DNA of 5,382 nt from Micrococcales bacterium (GTDB lineage Bacteria > Actinomycetota > Actinomycetes > Actinomycetales > Cellulomonadaceae), in contig WRCL01000164.1 in the NCBI GenBank assembly GCA_009783975.1, positions 1 to 5,382 on the forward strand, given 5' to 3'. The notes beneath the pieces were generated by a model. It saw nothing but the letters and a program-made list of their open reading frames with translations. It was not told where the DNA came from and did not search any database. Positions 4,215 through 5,382 of the stretch are shown piece by piece (position 1 is the stretch's first letter; each line of letters begins with the position of its first letter). Both the position numbers and the translations under genes were made by a program.

Positions 4215-5382
4215 TCAGTCTTCCAGCGCCGGGTTGCGGGGTTCGTCGAACAGCCAGCGTCCGACCTTGTCGACGTACCCCCAACGGTCCTTGGCAGTCG
4301 CCCAGAAGTAGACGGTGCCGTTGGCCGCCACAACCTGCGCGGTGATCGTCTCCAGCTCGGTGGGCTGGCCTTTGGCGTCCACGACCAGCTGCCCGTGGTC
4401 GCCGCCGGCCATGATGTACGTGTCAGCCCACACAGCCTCGGCGTAGTAGCCAGCCGGCATGTCGACCGTCTCGGACGTGGCGACGTTGTGCACCTTCGAC
4501 CCTGAGGCGTTGGCGACCAAGGTCGCCGACAGCGGTGTGGTATACCCGTTGGGCAGGTTGGTCGTCGTGCCCGCGGGGAGCACGACGAGCCGCGACGTCC
4601 CAGCAGCGCTCGTGGCCACGCACATGGTCCCGTCGGGGGTCTCGTTGCACACAGCGGTCTCGGTGTCAGGGTCGACGACCTCTTCGAGGTCGATGGTGAC
4701 GATCCCGACGTTCGTGCCCCCAGCTTCGGTCATCACCTGGTACCCGGTGATGTTCAAGAACGTCCCCTCGACGGTGAAGCGCGCGATGATGCTCGTGTAC
4801 TCCCGGCCGGTGGTCTCCAGCGAGGTGTTGACGAAGTGCCGTCCGGTACCGGTCGACACCCAGCCGTGGGAGTGCACGAACCTGCTCGCCCGGGTGTACG
4901 CCCGCGCAGAGGCCCACGTCCCGTCCTTTGCCAGGTACCGCTGGCTGCCGTCGGTGTCCAGCGCCGGGACCGGCCACTCACCGGTGCTGACGAGGACCTC
5001 TTCGTTCGGCGACAACGACACCAGACCGGCGAAGTCCTGCGGCAGGGTCGTCGTCGACCCCGACTGCACGTCGTACAGGTGCGGTCTGTTCTGCCCGTCG
5101 CGCGGCACGTACAGCACCGAAGCGTCCAAGGCTATGCCCCGCGGCAGGTCCGTGACTGTGAGGCTGGGTATCGACACCACGTGCGTGCCGGCGGTGACAT
5201 AGCCGCGCAACGGGCCGCAGGTCACGGTTGCCAGATCAAGGTTCGTCTCGTCGGGGCTCGTCGCGGCGACCTGACCGCGTGCGTCGAGAACCTCCAGGTG
5301 CGCAGCGTCCCAGGCGAGCAGGACGGGCGAGTCGTTCTCGCCCGGGCACACGAGGTGGTCGACGTACCGGGCTTCGACGACG
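4215..5382 (-). CDS. Beta-propeller-like, probably exported protein ending in a WG-repeat-like unit (N-terminus outside window)
   Basis: The frame is open to the right edge (first residues VVEARYVDHL) and stops at TGA 4217-4215, giving 388 residues. A GTG at 5351 exists, but sensible sequence continues upstream of it, so the true start is likely beyond the window. I do not recognise a specific family. The text is a series of short beta-strand units of the kind found in propellers: LLAWDAAHLEVLDARG, GYVTAGTHVVSIPSL, VLYVPRDGQNRPHLYDV, LVSLSPNEEVLVSTGEW, GTVYFWATAKD. It ends in DRWGYVDKVGRWLF (about residues 365-378), which closely resembles a single WG repeat (WGYIDKxGKWxI). Four cysteines at about 12, 55, 245 and 254 could form two disulfides, suggesting it works outside the cytoplasm. 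It lies 55 bases upstream of, and in the same direction as, the binding lipoprotein, so a shared operon and a shared surface location are likely. A partner or ligand role is inference. Confidence 0.8.
   Translation of the reverse strand, partial: VVEARYVDHLVCPGENDSPVLLAWDAAHLEVLDARGQVAATSPDETNLDLATVTCGPLRGYVTAGTHVVSIPSLTVTDLPRGIALDASVLYVPRDGQNRPHLYDVQSGSTTTLPQDFAGLVSLSPNEEVLVSTGEWPVPALDTDGSQRYLAKDGTWASARAYTRASRFVHSHGWVSTGTGRHFVNTSLETTGREYTSIIARFTVEGTFLNITGYQVMTEAGGTNVGIVTIDLEEVVDPDTETAVCNETPDGTMCVATSAAGTSRLVVLPAGTTTNLPNGYTTPLSATLVANASGSKVHNVATSETVDMPAGYYAEAVWADTYIMAGGDHGQLVVDAKGQPTELETITAQVVAANGTVYFWATAKDRWGYVDKVGRWLFDEPRNPALED

Noticed and set aside
4160..4333. N-terminal extension of the binding protein to a start at 4333
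   Set aside because: The extension overlaps the end of the upstream gene and would bury the signal peptide 58 residues in; the ATG at 4159 has a good ribosome site.
4459..5202. Long + strand open frame of 247 codons opposite the propeller-like gene
   Set aside because: Antisense shadow: no ribosome site of note, no recognisable domain, while the minus frame is coherent to the window edge.

Overview
The window is GC-rich DNA. It uses GTG as well as ATG starts, has very high G/C at third codon positions, and carries actinobacterial-looking proteins (an Xre/HipB-HipA pair, a family 5 solute-binding lipoprotein, VapC debris). It most likely comes from a high-GC actinobacterium. I cannot name the genus from sequence alone.

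Layout from left to right. (1) Bases 2-364, + strand: the last 120 codons of a conserved hypothetical gene, open at the left edge, resembling the DUF1152 group from memory. (2) Bases 365-843: no intact gene. On the minus strand lie the end of one frame and the start of the next, joined by an ATGA overlap at 486-489. The second resembles the first residues of a small HEPN-type protein, followed by a short shifted-frame tail. On the plus strand is a VapC/PIN-toxin pseudogene that lacks its N-terminus, has a frameshift near 750 and has Tyr in place of a catalytic Asp. (3) Bases 846-919: a perfect 19-bp inverted repeat whose arms are each near-palindromes. It surrounds a likely promoter and reaches the ribosome binding site of hipB, so it looks like the autoregulatory operator pair of the next genes. 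(4) Bases 931-2404: an apparently intact hipB-hipA operon whose two genes overlap by 8 bases. (5) Bases 2405-2551: an intergenic stretch between convergent genes with two inverted, related small hairpins that share the loop GTTCCTA (a REP/REPIN-like pair, or the ends of a tiny mobile element). (6) Bases 2552-4159, minus: a family 5 (oligopeptide/dipeptide type) ABC-transporter substrate-binding lipoprotein. (7) Bases 4215-5382, minus, open at the right edge: a beta-propeller-like protein ending in a single WG-repeat-like unit, 55 bases upstream of the binding-protein gene and probably co-transcribed with it.

How the parts fit together. HipB should bind and neutralise the HipA Ser/Thr kinase toxin and repress its own promoter through the paired operator. 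The debris to its left suggests that this intergenic site has repeatedly received toxin-antitoxin-type cassettes, of which only hipBA is still intact. The minus-strand pair looks like a cell-surface module. The permease and ATPase genes usually found with such a binding protein are not in this window, and its downstream side is closed by the repeat pair and the convergent hipA.

I see no tRNA, rRNA, CRISPR array, phage gene or complete insertion sequence. The most unusual non-coding signals are the paired operator at 846-919 and the inverted hairpin pair at 2405-2539.
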